Assembly (NCBI GenBank): GCA_002338715.1
Contig: DDIR01000098.1
Span: 46,419 to 74,426 of the forward strand
DNA: 28,008 bases
Direction: 5' to 3'
Source of the DNA: Phycisphaerales bacterium UBA1845
GTDB taxonomy: Bacteria > Planctomycetota > Phycisphaerae > UBA1845
Made by a program: the position numbers and the translations under genes
Notes under the pieces: generated by a model
Seen by the model: the letters and a program-made list of their open reading frames with translations, nothing else
Told to the model about the DNA's origin: nothing
Databases searched by the model: none
In this document: piece by piece, positions 15,618 through 24,377 of the stretch
Layout: every line of letters starts with the position of its first letter
How positions within the stretch are numbered: position 1 is the stretch's first letter

Positions 15618-16591
15618 GCGTACCTCACCCGTGGGTCGGCCCATGCGTAGAGCAGATCGACGACGAGCGTGACTCCCAAGACGACCATCGCGGTCAGCAC
15701 CGTCATGCCCATGATGACGGGGTAGTCGCGATCGTGAATCGATTCAAACAGCAGCCGCCCCATTCCCGGCCAGGAGAACATGACCTCAAGAACGACCGAC
15801 CCGCCCAGGACGGCTGGCACGATCAAACCCATCACCGTCAGGAGCGGGCGAAGCGTGTTGGGCAGCACGTGTCGCAGCATGACGCGACGATGGCTCAACC
15901 CGCGTGCGTGGGCGGCGCGGACGAAGTCTTCTTTCAAGACCGACAGCATCGTCGCACGAACGAACGGTACGAGGTAAGCGACCAGCGGGATTAGAAAGCA
16001 ACTTCCGATGAGCGCGCTGTGGCTGATGACGTCTTTGAGTTTCTGCCAAGTGCTCAAGTCCGCGAAGTTGTCGGAAGTTAGTCCGGCAAACGGAAACCAG
16101 TTCAGCGCGACGCCCACCAGCAGGATCAGGATCATGCCGAGGATGTACGGCGGGATGGCGTAGAAACCGACGCAGGCAGCCAAGATAACCTTGTCGACAG
16201 GTTGGCCCGGGTGGGTGGCTGCGTACGTTGCGATGGGAATGACGATGGCGAAGGCAATGACGATGATGGCGAAGGTGAGGGTCAGCGTTGGCACGAGGCG
16301 TTCAGCGATGCGCTGCGACACGGGGCGTCCGTCGGCGAACGACTGTCCGAAATCGAAACACACGACGCGCTTCATCCAGTGACCGAATCGAACGATGACC
16401 GGTGCGTCGAGTTCAAATTGTGCACGGAGTCGGGCGTGGTCGGCCGCGCTGACACCGCTTTCGCCGAACCCGCCAGCCGACCCCGTCGCGGGCGAGCCGG
16501 GGGCTTGGTGAATCAGCAGAAATGTCAGAAGCACGATTCCGACAAACGTCGGGATGGTCAGCAGGATTCGCTTGAGAATGTAGTGCCACAC
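15614..16591 (-). CDS. Peptide ABC transporter permease, YejB/OppB-like
   Basis: This is an inner-membrane permease of 325 residues with an N-terminal MWHYILKRILLTIPTFVGIV, typical of the OppB/YejB class. About six membrane segments follow. The EAA loop is the DFVRAAHARGLSHRRVMLRH region. The FPFAGLTSDNFADLSTW loop resembles YejB rather than DppB. The start is GTG 16591, 44 bases after the end of the binding-protein gene; the stop overlaps the next start. It forms the translocation pore with the YejE-like permease. Confidence 0.91.
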   Translation of the reverse strand: MWHYILKRILLTIPTFVGIVLLTFLLIHQAPGSPATGSAGGFGESGVSAADHARLRAQFELDAPVIVRFGHWMKRVVCFDFGQSFADGRPVSQRIAERLVPTLTLTFAIIVIAFAIVIPIATYAATHPGQPVDKVILAACVGFYAIPPYILGMILILLVGVALNWFPFAGLTSDNFADLSTWQKLKDVISHSALIGSCFLIPLVAYLVPFVRATMLSVLKEDFVRAAHARGLSHRRVMLRHVLPNTLRPLLTVMGLIVPAVLGGSVVLEVMFSWPGMGRLLFESIHDRDYPVIMGMTVLTAMVVLGVTLVVDLLYAWADPRVRYA

Positions 16592-16635
16592 GCCATTGCG
16601 CCGCCGTTGTCGATGGGGTTTGCGTTATCGATTCA

Positions 16636-18384
16636 TCATGGTGCGTCTGATTGTGGAAGCCCGGTGCGCAGGCCCTCGTCGGTCGGTTGCGGCGACTTTG
16701 GCGTCCACCAGCCGCGAACCCCCGGATACGAATGCAGCGGGCCGCGCGGACTCAGCGACACGCCGCGCAACCGATGGTTGAACGCCCAAAGCGTCGGCGC
16801 TTCGACCAGAAACGTGTACGGCTCGTCGGACAGGATGGTCTGCTCGATCGTGCGATAGATCCGGGCACGCTCGCCTGCATCGGTTTCGTGAACGCCGCGA
16901 TCGAACAGCGCGTCCACCTTCGGATTTTGATAACCGACATAGTTGCGCCCGCTTTGCGCGGCATCACTGTGAAAGAGGTTGCGGGCTTCGTCGGGATCAG
17001 GACCGCATGTCCACGCGGAAAGAAACGCATCGAACTGGTGGTTGAGGTTGCGCTCGTTGAACACCGACCATTCGAGCGTCTGCGTCGTCAAGTCCACGCC
17101 GATCTTGCGAAGGTCGGAGCGCATGATGTCGGCAACGCGCGGGGATGTTTGCGAGCCAGCGACCAAATTCAAGACGAACCCAGCCCGCACTTTTTCGGCG
17201 CCGTTTGAGCTCTTTTTGTAACGCCAACCATCGTCGCCCGAGACCAGCCAACCGGCATCGTCGAGCATTTTGGCCGCTTGCTCCAGGTCGAAATTGTTTG
17301 ACGTGCGGGGTGTGTCACGGCCCGTAAATGACGCCGGATAAAATCCCGCGCTCTCTTTGAACAATCCAAAGAAAACGCGCTCGCTGATCAACGGTCGATT
17401 GATTGCGAGCCCGATCGCATTGCGGACGGCGGGTTCGGTGAGGAATGCGTTTGGCCCACGCGTGTTCCATCCGATGTAGTAATTCGTCCACTGCTCGCCG
17501 CGAATCTTGACGCCGCGATCTTTGAAGCGTTGGTTGTCGGTATCGGCAGCGAACTGCTGCGGGGCCAACGACATCTCATCGATCTCGCCGGTTTCAAAGG
17601 CAAGCAGGGCCGCATTGTTATCCGGCATCACGCGGAAAATGATTCTGGCGAATGCAGGTTTAGGGCCCGGATAACCTTCCCAACGCGAAAGGACGATGCG
17701 TTCGCCGCTAAGCCACTCGCTGACCTGGTACGGACCGCTGCCAATTGGATTGCGGTTGGCTTGCACGCACGCGTCGCTTTGCTGCATCGTCGGATCGTCA
17801 CGGACCAGCGGTTCGTAGATGTGTTTGGGAATGATCGGAAAATCGACGCTCCACTTGTTGGTCGCGAGCGCTTCTTTGAAGGTGAATCGGACGGTCTGCG
17901 GATTGATCGCTTCGCACTGCGTGATCTGCTCGGTCCCGTGGCCGGCTTTTCTGGCGATGACGTGGTCGTCGAGGATGCGCTGCCAACTGAATACAAGGTC
18001 GGCTGACGTCATCGGCGTGCCATCCTGCCACCGCAGACTCGATTTTAATTTCAACGTTGCGTGCAGATGGTCGTCCGCGAATGCAAACGATTCGACAACG
18101 TCGGGATTGATCGACCATTGCAAGTCCTTGTCCAACACGAACGGGCGATCCCAAAGCAGGTATTCGAACTGGGCATCGATCGCGGTGAACATCAGGATCG
18201 GATTGAAACTGGAAGGTTCCGATCGGAGCCGGCACTTCAGCGTGGCGTCGTCATCGACCATCGAGCGATCGTGCGGAACAGGGGCGAATAGCGGCTGCTC
18301 ATCTGCGCACACGGTCGCTGCGCAAATACCGGTAATCAGAACCATGCAAACGACGTGAATGTGGAACAGTTTGGCGTTCATCAT
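16636..18384 (-). CDS. Peptide ABC transporter substrate-binding protein (family 5)
   Basis: This is the external binding protein that captures peptides for the importer. It has 582 residues with a signal peptide (MMNAKLFHIHVVCMVLITG, cleavage near ATVCA-DE at 27-28) and no proper lipobox. The SBP family 5 hallmarks are SLRWQDGTPMTSADLVFSWQR (about 116-136), the NPIGSGPYQVSEW block and the later RNAIGLAINRPLISERVF block. It is the first gene of the operon, as expected for the most strongly expressed component. The start is the first of two adjacent ATGs (18384 or 18381). Peptide is the expected substrate, but family members also bind other molecules. Confidence 0.92.
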   Translation of the reverse strand: MMNAKLFHIHVVCMVLITGICAATVCADEQPLFAPVPHDRSMVDDDATLKCRLRSEPSSFNPILMFTAIDAQFEYLLWDRPFVLDKDLQWSINPDVVESFAFADDHLHATLKLKSSLRWQDGTPMTSADLVFSWQRILDDHVIARKAGHGTEQITQCEAINPQTVRFTFKEALATNKWSVDFPIIPKHIYEPLVRDDPTMQQSDACVQANRNPIGSGPYQVSEWLSGERIVLSRWEGYPGPKPAFARIIFRVMPDNNAALLAFETGEIDEMSLAPQQFAADTDNQRFKDRGVKIRGEQWTNYYIGWNTRGPNAFLTEPAVRNAIGLAINRPLISERVFFGLFKESAGFYPASFTGRDTPRTSNNFDLEQAAKMLDDAGWLVSGDDGWRYKKSSNGAEKVRAGFVLNLVAGSQTSPRVADIMRSDLRKIGVDLTTQTLEWSVFNERNLNHQFDAFLSAWTCGPDPDEARNLFHSDAAQSGRNYVGYQNPKVDALFDRGVHETDAGERARIYRTIEQTILSDEPYTFLVEAPTLWAFNHRLRGVSLSPRGPLHSYPGVRGWWTPKSPQPTDEGLRTGLPQSDAP

Positions 18385-18469
18385 TTGGCGCCGAGATCGC
18401 GCTCGATCGGCTTCCCCCTATCATGTTTCTGGTGGTTGCACCGACAGTATGGATGGCCAGCTGCCGCAT

Positions 18470-18487
18470 CGCCAGAGATTTCTGGCG
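18470..18487. other. Small perfect hairpin between the importer operon and the upstream gene
   Basis: CGCCAGA-GATT-TCTGGCG is a 7-bp perfect stem in the 154-base gap before the binding-protein gene. It has no U-tract on either strand. It could be an operator, or the transcript end of the exported helical protein gene. Confidence 0.3.
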
Positions 18488-18538
18488 CACGGTCAGCAAA
18501 TGGGGTTTATGCAGGGCGGTGTCGGCGGAATCTCTTGC

Positions 18539-19654
18539 TTACGGTGCGCCGGCGGGTACGTTCCACGGCGCTTTGTTGAGTTCGCCTGGAGTTTGAGGCG
18601 TGCCAATCCACAGCAGCAATTCAATTTTCATTGCGGCGATGACGGCGGCTTCGTTTTGATCCTTCTTGCTCAACTTGGCCATTTCTGAACGAATGTCTGG
18701 CGACTTGCCGCTGGGTTTGACGGTGGTTTCGATAAAGTCTTCGATCAAGGCGATCAACTGGTCGAGGGCGTCAATGCGCGGTTCCGCCTCATTGCCTTGC
18801 GAATTCGCATCTTCGTAGGCTTCAACGGACAGCCGCAACAACACGGCGAGGCGTCCGACGATCGCAACCTTGTCGTCGTTGCCCAGACCATTGAGTTGCA
18901 AGAGGTACTGGACAAGCGGCGTCTCAGCCGCATCGACACTTTGTAGTGATGCACGCATGAGCTCGAGCCGACCGTCGAGTACTTTCAGGACAGCCACCAG
19001 CACCTTGGCGGTGTGGTCATTACCGTACTGCATCGCTTCATACATCGCCGCAGCAACCACGGCGTTGGTTTCCTTGGCGGCTGCCTCGGCGATGGCGTTG
19101 AGCGTAACTTCGGTCAAACGTGCGTCCGCAGAGACACCGTCGATGATCAATGCCAGACCCTTTGCGCAGAGGTACCGGACAACCTGATCCGATGACTTCA
19201 AACCTTCCAGCAGCGCATCGCGCCCTGAAACCGAACCCAACTGCGAAAGCACTTCGGCCATCGCTCGTGCGGCGATGGGGGGCAACTCGGCGCCGCGATT
19301 GAACTGCTCGACCATTTTTAGTCCGACGCGTTCGGCGAGTTTTTCCTTGAAGGCGACAGAGTTGTTTTCGTTCTTGAACTGGTTCATGAATCGCGAGACA
19401 AAATCCCGTGCGGCCTGCCGCGCGACCAGATCAGCACCATCTGCCGCGGCGATCAATCGCGTGATTTCGGTGGCGATTCGCTCGTCGAACGATTTGTTGT
19501 CGGCGGTGGTCGGGTCGCCGGTTCGCAGGTTCTCGAGGAACTCGTCTTTGGGGCCAAGATCAGCACCGGCTTGGGCGAACGCCATCGGCGCCGAAAAGCC
19601 CATCGAGATCAGAACCAGCAACACGGTCGGGTGAAAGCTTCGAAAAAGACGCAT
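18539..19654 (-). CDS. Exported alpha-helical (HEAT-like) protein of unknown function
   Basis: From ATG 19654 the product is 371 residues; GGAG lies about 7 bases upstream. A signal peptide is clear (MRLFRSFHPTVLLVLISMG, then APMAFA, cleavage near residue 27). The mature part is almost all helix. Repeated pairs such as ARAMAEVLSQLGSVSGRDALLEGLKSSDQ and VVAAAMYEAMQYGNDHTAKVLVAVLK look like HEAT or armadillo repeats, so a protein-binding scaffold in the periplasm is plausible. I do not recognise a specific family. It is divergent from rex and upstream of the importer operon on the same strand, 154 bases away; a functional link is not shown. Confidence 0.72.
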   Translation of the reverse strand: MRLFRSFHPTVLLVLISMGFSAPMAFAQAGADLGPKDEFLENLRTGDPTTADNKSFDERIATEITRLIAAADGADLVARQAARDFVSRFMNQFKNENNSVAFKEKLAERVGLKMVEQFNRGAELPPIAARAMAEVLSQLGSVSGRDALLEGLKSSDQVVRYLCAKGLALIIDGVSADARLTEVTLNAIAEAAAKETNAVVAAAMYEAMQYGNDHTAKVLVAVLKVLDGRLELMRASLQSVDAAETPLVQYLLQLNGLGNDDKVAIVGRLAVLLRLSVEAYEDANSQGNEAEPRIDALDQLIALIEDFIETTVKPSGKSPDIRSEMAKLSKKDQNEAAVIAAMKIELLLWIGTPQTPGELNKAPWNVPAGAP

Positions 19655-19869
19655 CCATAGGCTCCATGGTTGATTGCGTGCTTTGGTATCGGTCAGAATT
19701 CCACAGTCGCGGCGCACAAATGCGACTGCGGGCCGTATGAACACTATTCAAAGCCCGGCAAACCTGTCAAGCTATCGGGTCATTTTGGCGACATTCCAGA
19801 TGCACGAGCCCGGCTATCTTAACCGCATCGCTTCCGTTGGGCTCGACCGATCAAAACCGTTTCCACAGT

Positions 19870-19898
19870 TGAGCGAAACTCCCGCCAAATGTATAGTT
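19870..19898 (+). promoter_or_regulatory. Predicted sigma-70 promoter of rex
   Basis: A -35 box TTGAGC (19870-19875) and a -10 box TATAGT (19893-19898) have the ideal 17-base spacing, about 60 bases before the rex ATG. The rest of the divergent gap 19655-19959 shows no other clear element. I could not find a convincing Rex operator (TTGTGAA-N4-TTCACAA type), so autoregulation is not supported. Confidence 0.55.
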
Positions 19899-19959
19899 TG
19901 ACTTCACCCTCAACGACGGCACTTTAACGCGGAGTCGGCGTGGCATTTCCACGAGACCC

Positions 19960-20601
19960 ATGGGCAAGCACGAATCCATCCCAACGCCAGCCGTCCGGCG
20001 ACTCAGCCTCTATCTTCGCCAGCTTGAAGCGTTTCGGGACTCCAATCTGCGCACCGTGTCGAGCAAGCAACTCGGACAGGCCCTTCGCATCACCGACGCC
20101 CAGGTTCGCAAGGACCTCGCCTACTTCGGGCAATTCGGTCAGCCGGGGATCGGGTACGACGTCGAAGAGCTGATCACCAAGGTGCGTCAGATTCTGGGGA
20201 CCGACCGGACTTGGCCCGTGTTGCTCGTGGGAACCGGAAACCTGGGTCGGGCGCTGGTGTCGTACAAGGGGTTTCAATCCAAGGGCTTTGAGGTGGTGGC
20301 GATCTTCGATGACAACCCGGCGCTGCATGGGAAAGCGTTCGGCGAGAACGGGCCCAAGGTCCTGCCCATGGAGATGCTCGACGCGGTCGTCAAGGACACG
20401 CAGATTCGGTTGGCGATCTTGTCGGTGCCCGCGACGGTGGCGCAGTCGGTCACGGATATCATGATCGCAGCCGGCGTCAAAGGGATACTCAACTTTGCCC
20501 CGGTCGCGCTGCAAGTCCCGCGCGGCGTGAACGTTTCAAACGTCGACCTTGCGGTTCATCTCGAACAGCTGTCGTTCGGTATTGGTTCGTCGGGCGTTTA
20601 G
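19960..20601 (+). CDS. rex: Redox-sensing transcriptional repressor Rex
   Basis: Rex senses the NADH/NAD+ ratio and represses fermentation and respiration genes when NAD+ is high. The 213-residue product matches the family length. The N-terminal winged helix (about 10-75) carries the signature QVRKDLAYFGQFGQPGIGYDV (48-68). The Rossmann domain has GTGNLGRA (91-98) and the acidic end of strand 2 in FDDN (116-119). The C-terminal helix (VDLAVHLEQLSFGI) swaps between subunits in known structures. The start is ATG 19960. It has its own predicted promoter and converges on valS across repeats. Its targets are not visible in this window. Confidence 0.95.
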   Translation: MGKHESIPTPAVRRLSLYLRQLEAFRDSNLRTVSSKQLGQALRITDAQVRKDLAYFGQFGQPGIGYDVEELITKVRQILGTDRTWPVLLVGTGNLGRALVSYKGFQSKGFEVVAIFDDNPALHGKAFGENGPKVLPMEMLDAVVKDTQIRLAILSVPATVAQSVTDIMIAAGVKGILNFAPVALQVPRGVNVSNVDLAVHLEQLSFGIGSSGV

Positions 20602-20988
20602 AGCATTCCGAATCCAATCGGCGCGGAGCGACAGCGCCGTCATTCCCGCGCAGGCGGGAATCCAGGGGCAAACCCAAATCAATCCAGGAGTGTACCGGCG
20701 TCCGCGCTGAGAAGCGTGGACGAGCAAATCGTTACGCTTGGATTGAGATTGCGATAGACAAAGCGCACATCCATTCAATCCTGCGGCATTGCCAACAACG
20801 ATAGCGATTGAAACCCAAAGGCGGCGTTGTACTCGTAATGCATACGTCGTCCGGAGGCCGTATTCACCAGGAACGGTGATGTTCTCTCCTGGATTCCCGC
20901 CTGCGCGGGAATGACGGCATGGCCGCGTCACACGACTTGGTCGCGTCACACGGCTTGGTCGCATCATTGCGTCTGAACTCTTAGCGAT
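20602..20988. repeat. Repeat-bearing convergent gap between rex and valS
   Basis: This gap holds an inverted pair of family F palindromes at 20638-20666 (+) and 20888-20916 (-), 221 bases apart. It also has a tandem repeat at 20924-20959 with unit CGCGTCACACGACTTGGT (two copies, one mismatch), then a partial third copy. An open frame on the minus strand (20536-20967) spans both palindromes, but its translation is the usual chance product of this repeat, so I do not call a gene. The 221-base interior shows nothing recognisable. Confidence 0.65.
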
Positions 20989-23900
20989 CTACCCGCCCAG
21001 ATCGGCGAGGCTTTCGAGGATCGCGTCGCGCGACTTTTTGACCTCGGCCAATCGCTCGCGTTCGGCTGCGACGACTTCGGGCTTGGCGTTGTTGACGAAC
21101 TTTTCATTGGCGAGTTTGCTTTCGATGCCGGACATTCTCTTTTCGATCGAAGCTTTCTCGTTTTCGAGGCGTTTGCGCTCGGCGTCATCATCGCTGATAT
21201 CGTGGACGAAAATCTGCAGCGGTCCGACCACGGTGGTGCCGGCGTTTTTGGGGCGGTCCAATTCCGTCACGAGGTCCAGCGAAGACGCGCCGGCCATCTG
21301 CTCGACGACGTGCTGCTGTTGGGCGAGCAGGTCGAGGTGTTCCTGCGTGGATTTGATGCTGACCTTCACGCGATCCTTGTTGGGCACGGTGCATTTGTTG
21401 CGCAGGTCGCGGATGCCGCGGACCGCTTGCTGAACGTCGTCGAAGACGTGCATGATGGTTTCGTCATCGGCGACAGGCCAACCGTCAGCCGGCGGGAACG
21501 CACTGAGCATGAGAAGCGGTGTTACTTCGAGATCGATCGATCCGGGGATGCCGCGTTTCGGTGCAAGCCGGTTCAGCTCTTCCCAAAGTCGCTCGGTGAC
21601 GAACGGCATGAACGGGCTCATCAACCGCAGGATCTGATCGAGCACGGTGGCCAGCACCTGTTTGGCCGGACCGGCAGTCGCTTCATCACGCATGCGCGGT
21701 TTGGACAGTTCGATGTACCAATCGCAGAACGACTCCCAGAACATCTCGCGGATCAGTTTGATCGCCGACGAGAAGTGGTATTGCTTGAGCTCGCTGTGCA
21801 CGCCGCGAATCGTTTCGGAAAGCTTGGCCAATATCCAGCGATCCTCTGGCGGGAGTGAGGCGAAATCGAGCGGTTCGCACGGCGCGCCCTCGAGGTTCAT
21901 GAATGAGAAACGGGCGCTGTTCCAAAGCTTGTTGCAGAAGTTCCTGCCGACTTCGAATTTCTCCGACGTTTCGCGGGCAACGGGCAGTTCGCTTTTGATT
22001 TTTTCGGGCGCCCACTGTGTTGCGAATTTCTCTTTGCACTTGCTGCAAGTCACGCGATGCACGTCGGCTGGTTGCTTGCCTTTGGGGACGATGCCGGCTT
22101 GTGGGGTCAGGTGCTCGCAGTGCGGGCAGATGTAATCCACCGGCATGCGGACGTCCTGGGTTTCGGTGGCCATCTCTGCGATGGAGTAGCGCAATGCGTC
22201 TGCGCCGTAGACGGTCACGACGTCGAGCGGATCGACACCGTTGCCCTTCGACTTGCTCATCGTCTCGCCGCGGCCATCTAGGATTTTGGTGTGGATGTAC
22301 ACGTGGTCGAACGGAATCTCGCCCATGTTGTACAAGCCGGTGGTGACCATGCGGACGACCCAGAGGGTGATGATGTCACGTGATGTCACCAACACGCTGG
22401 TCGGGTAGTAGTACTGAAGATCGTCGCTGACTTCATCGGGCCAACCCAGCGTGCTGTGCGGCCAAAGTGCGGAGCTGAACCACGTGTCGAGCACGTCGTC
22501 ATCCTGAACAAAGCCAGCCGCTTCAATTTTCTCGATGGCGGTTTCGTCCTCACCAGCCACACATACGAGGAAGCGATACGTGCCTTCCGAGTCCTTGGTG
22601 ATGGGCAGTTCGATGGTGTCCGGGTTTTCAATTTTGTCGCCAATGACCCGTTCGAGGCGATAGGCGATGTTGTCGCCCCAGGCATTTTTGATCAACGAAT
22701 CGAGGCCGGTCTTCTGCAACTCGTCGGTCCAGTTGTCGGCTGTCAGGTTGATTGTTTTGGTCCACACCGGAATGCGGTGTCCCCACCAGAGTTGACGCGA
22801 GATGCACCAGTCGCGTTTCTCGCCCAGCCAATCGAGGTAGCTCTTGGCGTAGCGGGCGGGGAAGAACTTGATGACGTCGTCGCGCACCACATCGAGGGCG
22901 GCATCGGCGAGTTCACCCATCTTGAGGAACCATTGATCGGAAAGGTAGGGTTCCACGGGCGACTTGCTGCGATCGCTGTGACCGAGGTCGATCACCTTGT
23001 CTTCCACATGATCGAGCAGGCCGGCTTCCTCCATGTCGGCGACGACCGTCTTGCGGGCGTCGAACATGAGCTGGCCTTCATACGGTCCGCCTTGTTCGTT
23101 GACCGTGCCATCGGGGTTCATCATGTTGATCATGGGCAGATCGTTGCGCAGTCCGACTTCGTAGTCGTTGTGATCGTGCGCGGGGGTGATCTTCACGCAG
23201 CCGGTTCCAAGCAGCGGGTCGGCGTGTTGATCGGTGATGAGTGGAATTTCGCGATTGACCAGCGGCAGCATCAACATGCGGCCGTCGTTGGCCATATTGC
23301 GAAGGGTCACAAGGTCCGCGAGCTTCTCTTCGCGCCGTTTGGTTAACTGCTCCAATTGCTTTTCGATGGCGGGCTTTTCTTTGGAAGGCACCGTCGCAAG
23401 TCGTTCTTTGAGTTCGGCTTCACGCTTATCGATTGCGCCTTCAGGGTCGGGTGAAACCGCGACAGCCACGTCGCCCAGCATCGTTTCGGGACGCGTGGTG
23501 GCGATGATCACGTGCGACGGCTCACCGGGCTTGGCATCTATGACCGGATACTTGAAGTGCCAGAAATGGCCTTTGACTTCTTCGTGATAGACTTCGTCGT
23601 CGGCGACAGCCGTTTGCAATTGCGTGTCCCAGTTGACGAGTCGCTTGCCTCGGAAGATGAGACCGTCCTTAAACATTTTGAAGAACGTGTAGCGCACGGC
23701 TTTGGCGAGCCCGTCGTCGAGCGTGAAGCGTTTGCGCGACCAGTCGCATGAGCAGCCGATGAGCTTGAGCTGCGAGACGATGCGTTCTTCGTATTGATCT
23801 TTCCACGCCCAGATGCGTTTGACGAGTTCTTCGCGGCCAAGATCGTGGCGGGTCTTGCCTTCGTCGGTCTTGAGACGTTTCTCGACGACGGCCTGGGTGG

Positions 23901-24177
23901 CGATTCCGGCATGATCGGTGCCGGGCAGCCAGAGGGTGTTATCACCCATCATGCGGTGCCAACGGACGAGGATGTCTTGCAGCGTGTTGTTGAGCGCGTG
24001 CCCCAGGTGGAGCGCACCGGTCACGTTGGGCGGCGGAATGACGATCGTAAATCGCTTTGATGGGGGGCGATCGTCGGGGGTGGCTGAGAAGCACTCGGCG
24101 TCCACCCACCGTTTGTACATTTCGCCCTCAACAGAGGCCGGATCGTAAACCTTCTCCAACTGCTCGAATTCAGACAT
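20989..24177 (-). CDS. valS: Valine--tRNA ligase, with two extra insertions
   Basis: This enzyme charges tRNA-Val and edits mischarged threonine. The 1062 residues exceed the usual 880-950. Class I signatures are HLGH (57-60) and MSKSK (640-644). The editing domain starts at TTRPETMLGD (227-236). One insertion (about 249-293) within the editing domain is highly charged and probably a helical hairpin. A second (about 684-714) brings CPHC and CSKC (Cys684, 687, 711, 714), a probable zinc ribbon, just after the ALRYSIAEMATETQD region. The C-terminus has the usual coiled coil (about 990-1060). The start is ATG 24177 with GAGG before it. It diverges from the zinc-ribbon membrane protein gene. Confidence 0.96.
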   Translation of the reverse strand: MSEFEQLEKVYDPASVEGEMYKRWVDAECFSATPDDRPPSKRFTIVIPPPNVTGALHLGHALNNTLQDILVRWHRMMGDNTLWLPGTDHAGIATQAVVEKRLKTDEGKTRHDLGREELVKRIWAWKDQYEERIVSQLKLIGCSCDWSRKRFTLDDGLAKAVRYTFFKMFKDGLIFRGKRLVNWDTQLQTAVADDEVYHEEVKGHFWHFKYPVIDAKPGEPSHVIIATTRPETMLGDVAVAVSPDPEGAIDKREAELKERLATVPSKEKPAIEKQLEQLTKRREEKLADLVTLRNMANDGRMLMLPLVNREIPLITDQHADPLLGTGCVKITPAHDHNDYEVGLRNDLPMINMMNPDGTVNEQGGPYEGQLMFDARKTVVADMEEAGLLDHVEDKVIDLGHSDRSKSPVEPYLSDQWFLKMGELADAALDVVRDDVIKFFPARYAKSYLDWLGEKRDWCISRQLWWGHRIPVWTKTINLTADNWTDELQKTGLDSLIKNAWGDNIAYRLERVIGDKIENPDTIELPITKDSEGTYRFLVCVAGEDETAIEKIEAAGFVQDDDVLDTWFSSALWPHSTLGWPDEVSDDLQYYYPTSVLVTSRDIITLWVVRMVTTGLYNMGEIPFDHVYIHTKILDGRGETMSKSKGNGVDPLDVVTVYGADALRYSIAEMATETQDVRMPVDYICPHCEHLTPQAGIVPKGKQPADVHRVTCSKCKEKFATQWAPEKIKSELPVARETSEKFEVGRNFCNKLWNSARFSFMNLEGAPCEPLDFASLPPEDRWILAKLSETIRGVHSELKQYHFSSAIKLIREMFWESFCDWYIELSKPRMRDEATAGPAKQVLATVLDQILRLMSPFMPFVTERLWEELNRLAPKRGIPGSIDLEVTPLLMLSAFPPADGWPVADDETIMHVFDDVQQAVRGIRDLRNKCTVPNKDRVKVSIKSTQEHLDLLAQQQHVVEQMAGASSLDLVTELDRPKNAGTTVVGPLQIFVHDISDDDAERKRLENEKASIEKRMSGIESKLANEKFVNNAKPEVVAAERERLAEVKKSRDAILESLADLGG

Positions 24178-24377
24178 GAAACCTCATCCATTCGTAGGGT
24201 TTAAAGAACGCGATTTTTCGTAAGCGTAGCCAATATGAAGGGAAAATCCATCCTCGCGAACATTCGTGTACGCAGCACTTGATTCGACCCGTCGAATTGC
24301 GGAACATAGGGGATCACGTCGTAGCAGGTGGGACCAATCTTGGAGGTCGGGAAACTTCTCAGGAAAGGTATTCCTAG

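Noticed and set aside
19800..19959. Rex operator upstream of rex
   Set aside because: No two-armed TTGTGAA/TTCACAA-like site; only a single TTCAC half-site near 19903, which is expected by chance.
20536..20967. 143-residue open frame on the minus strand
   Set aside because: It reads through two family F palindromes and yields the familiar chance peptides (HSRAGGNP type). It has no family resemblance and overlaps the end of rex.
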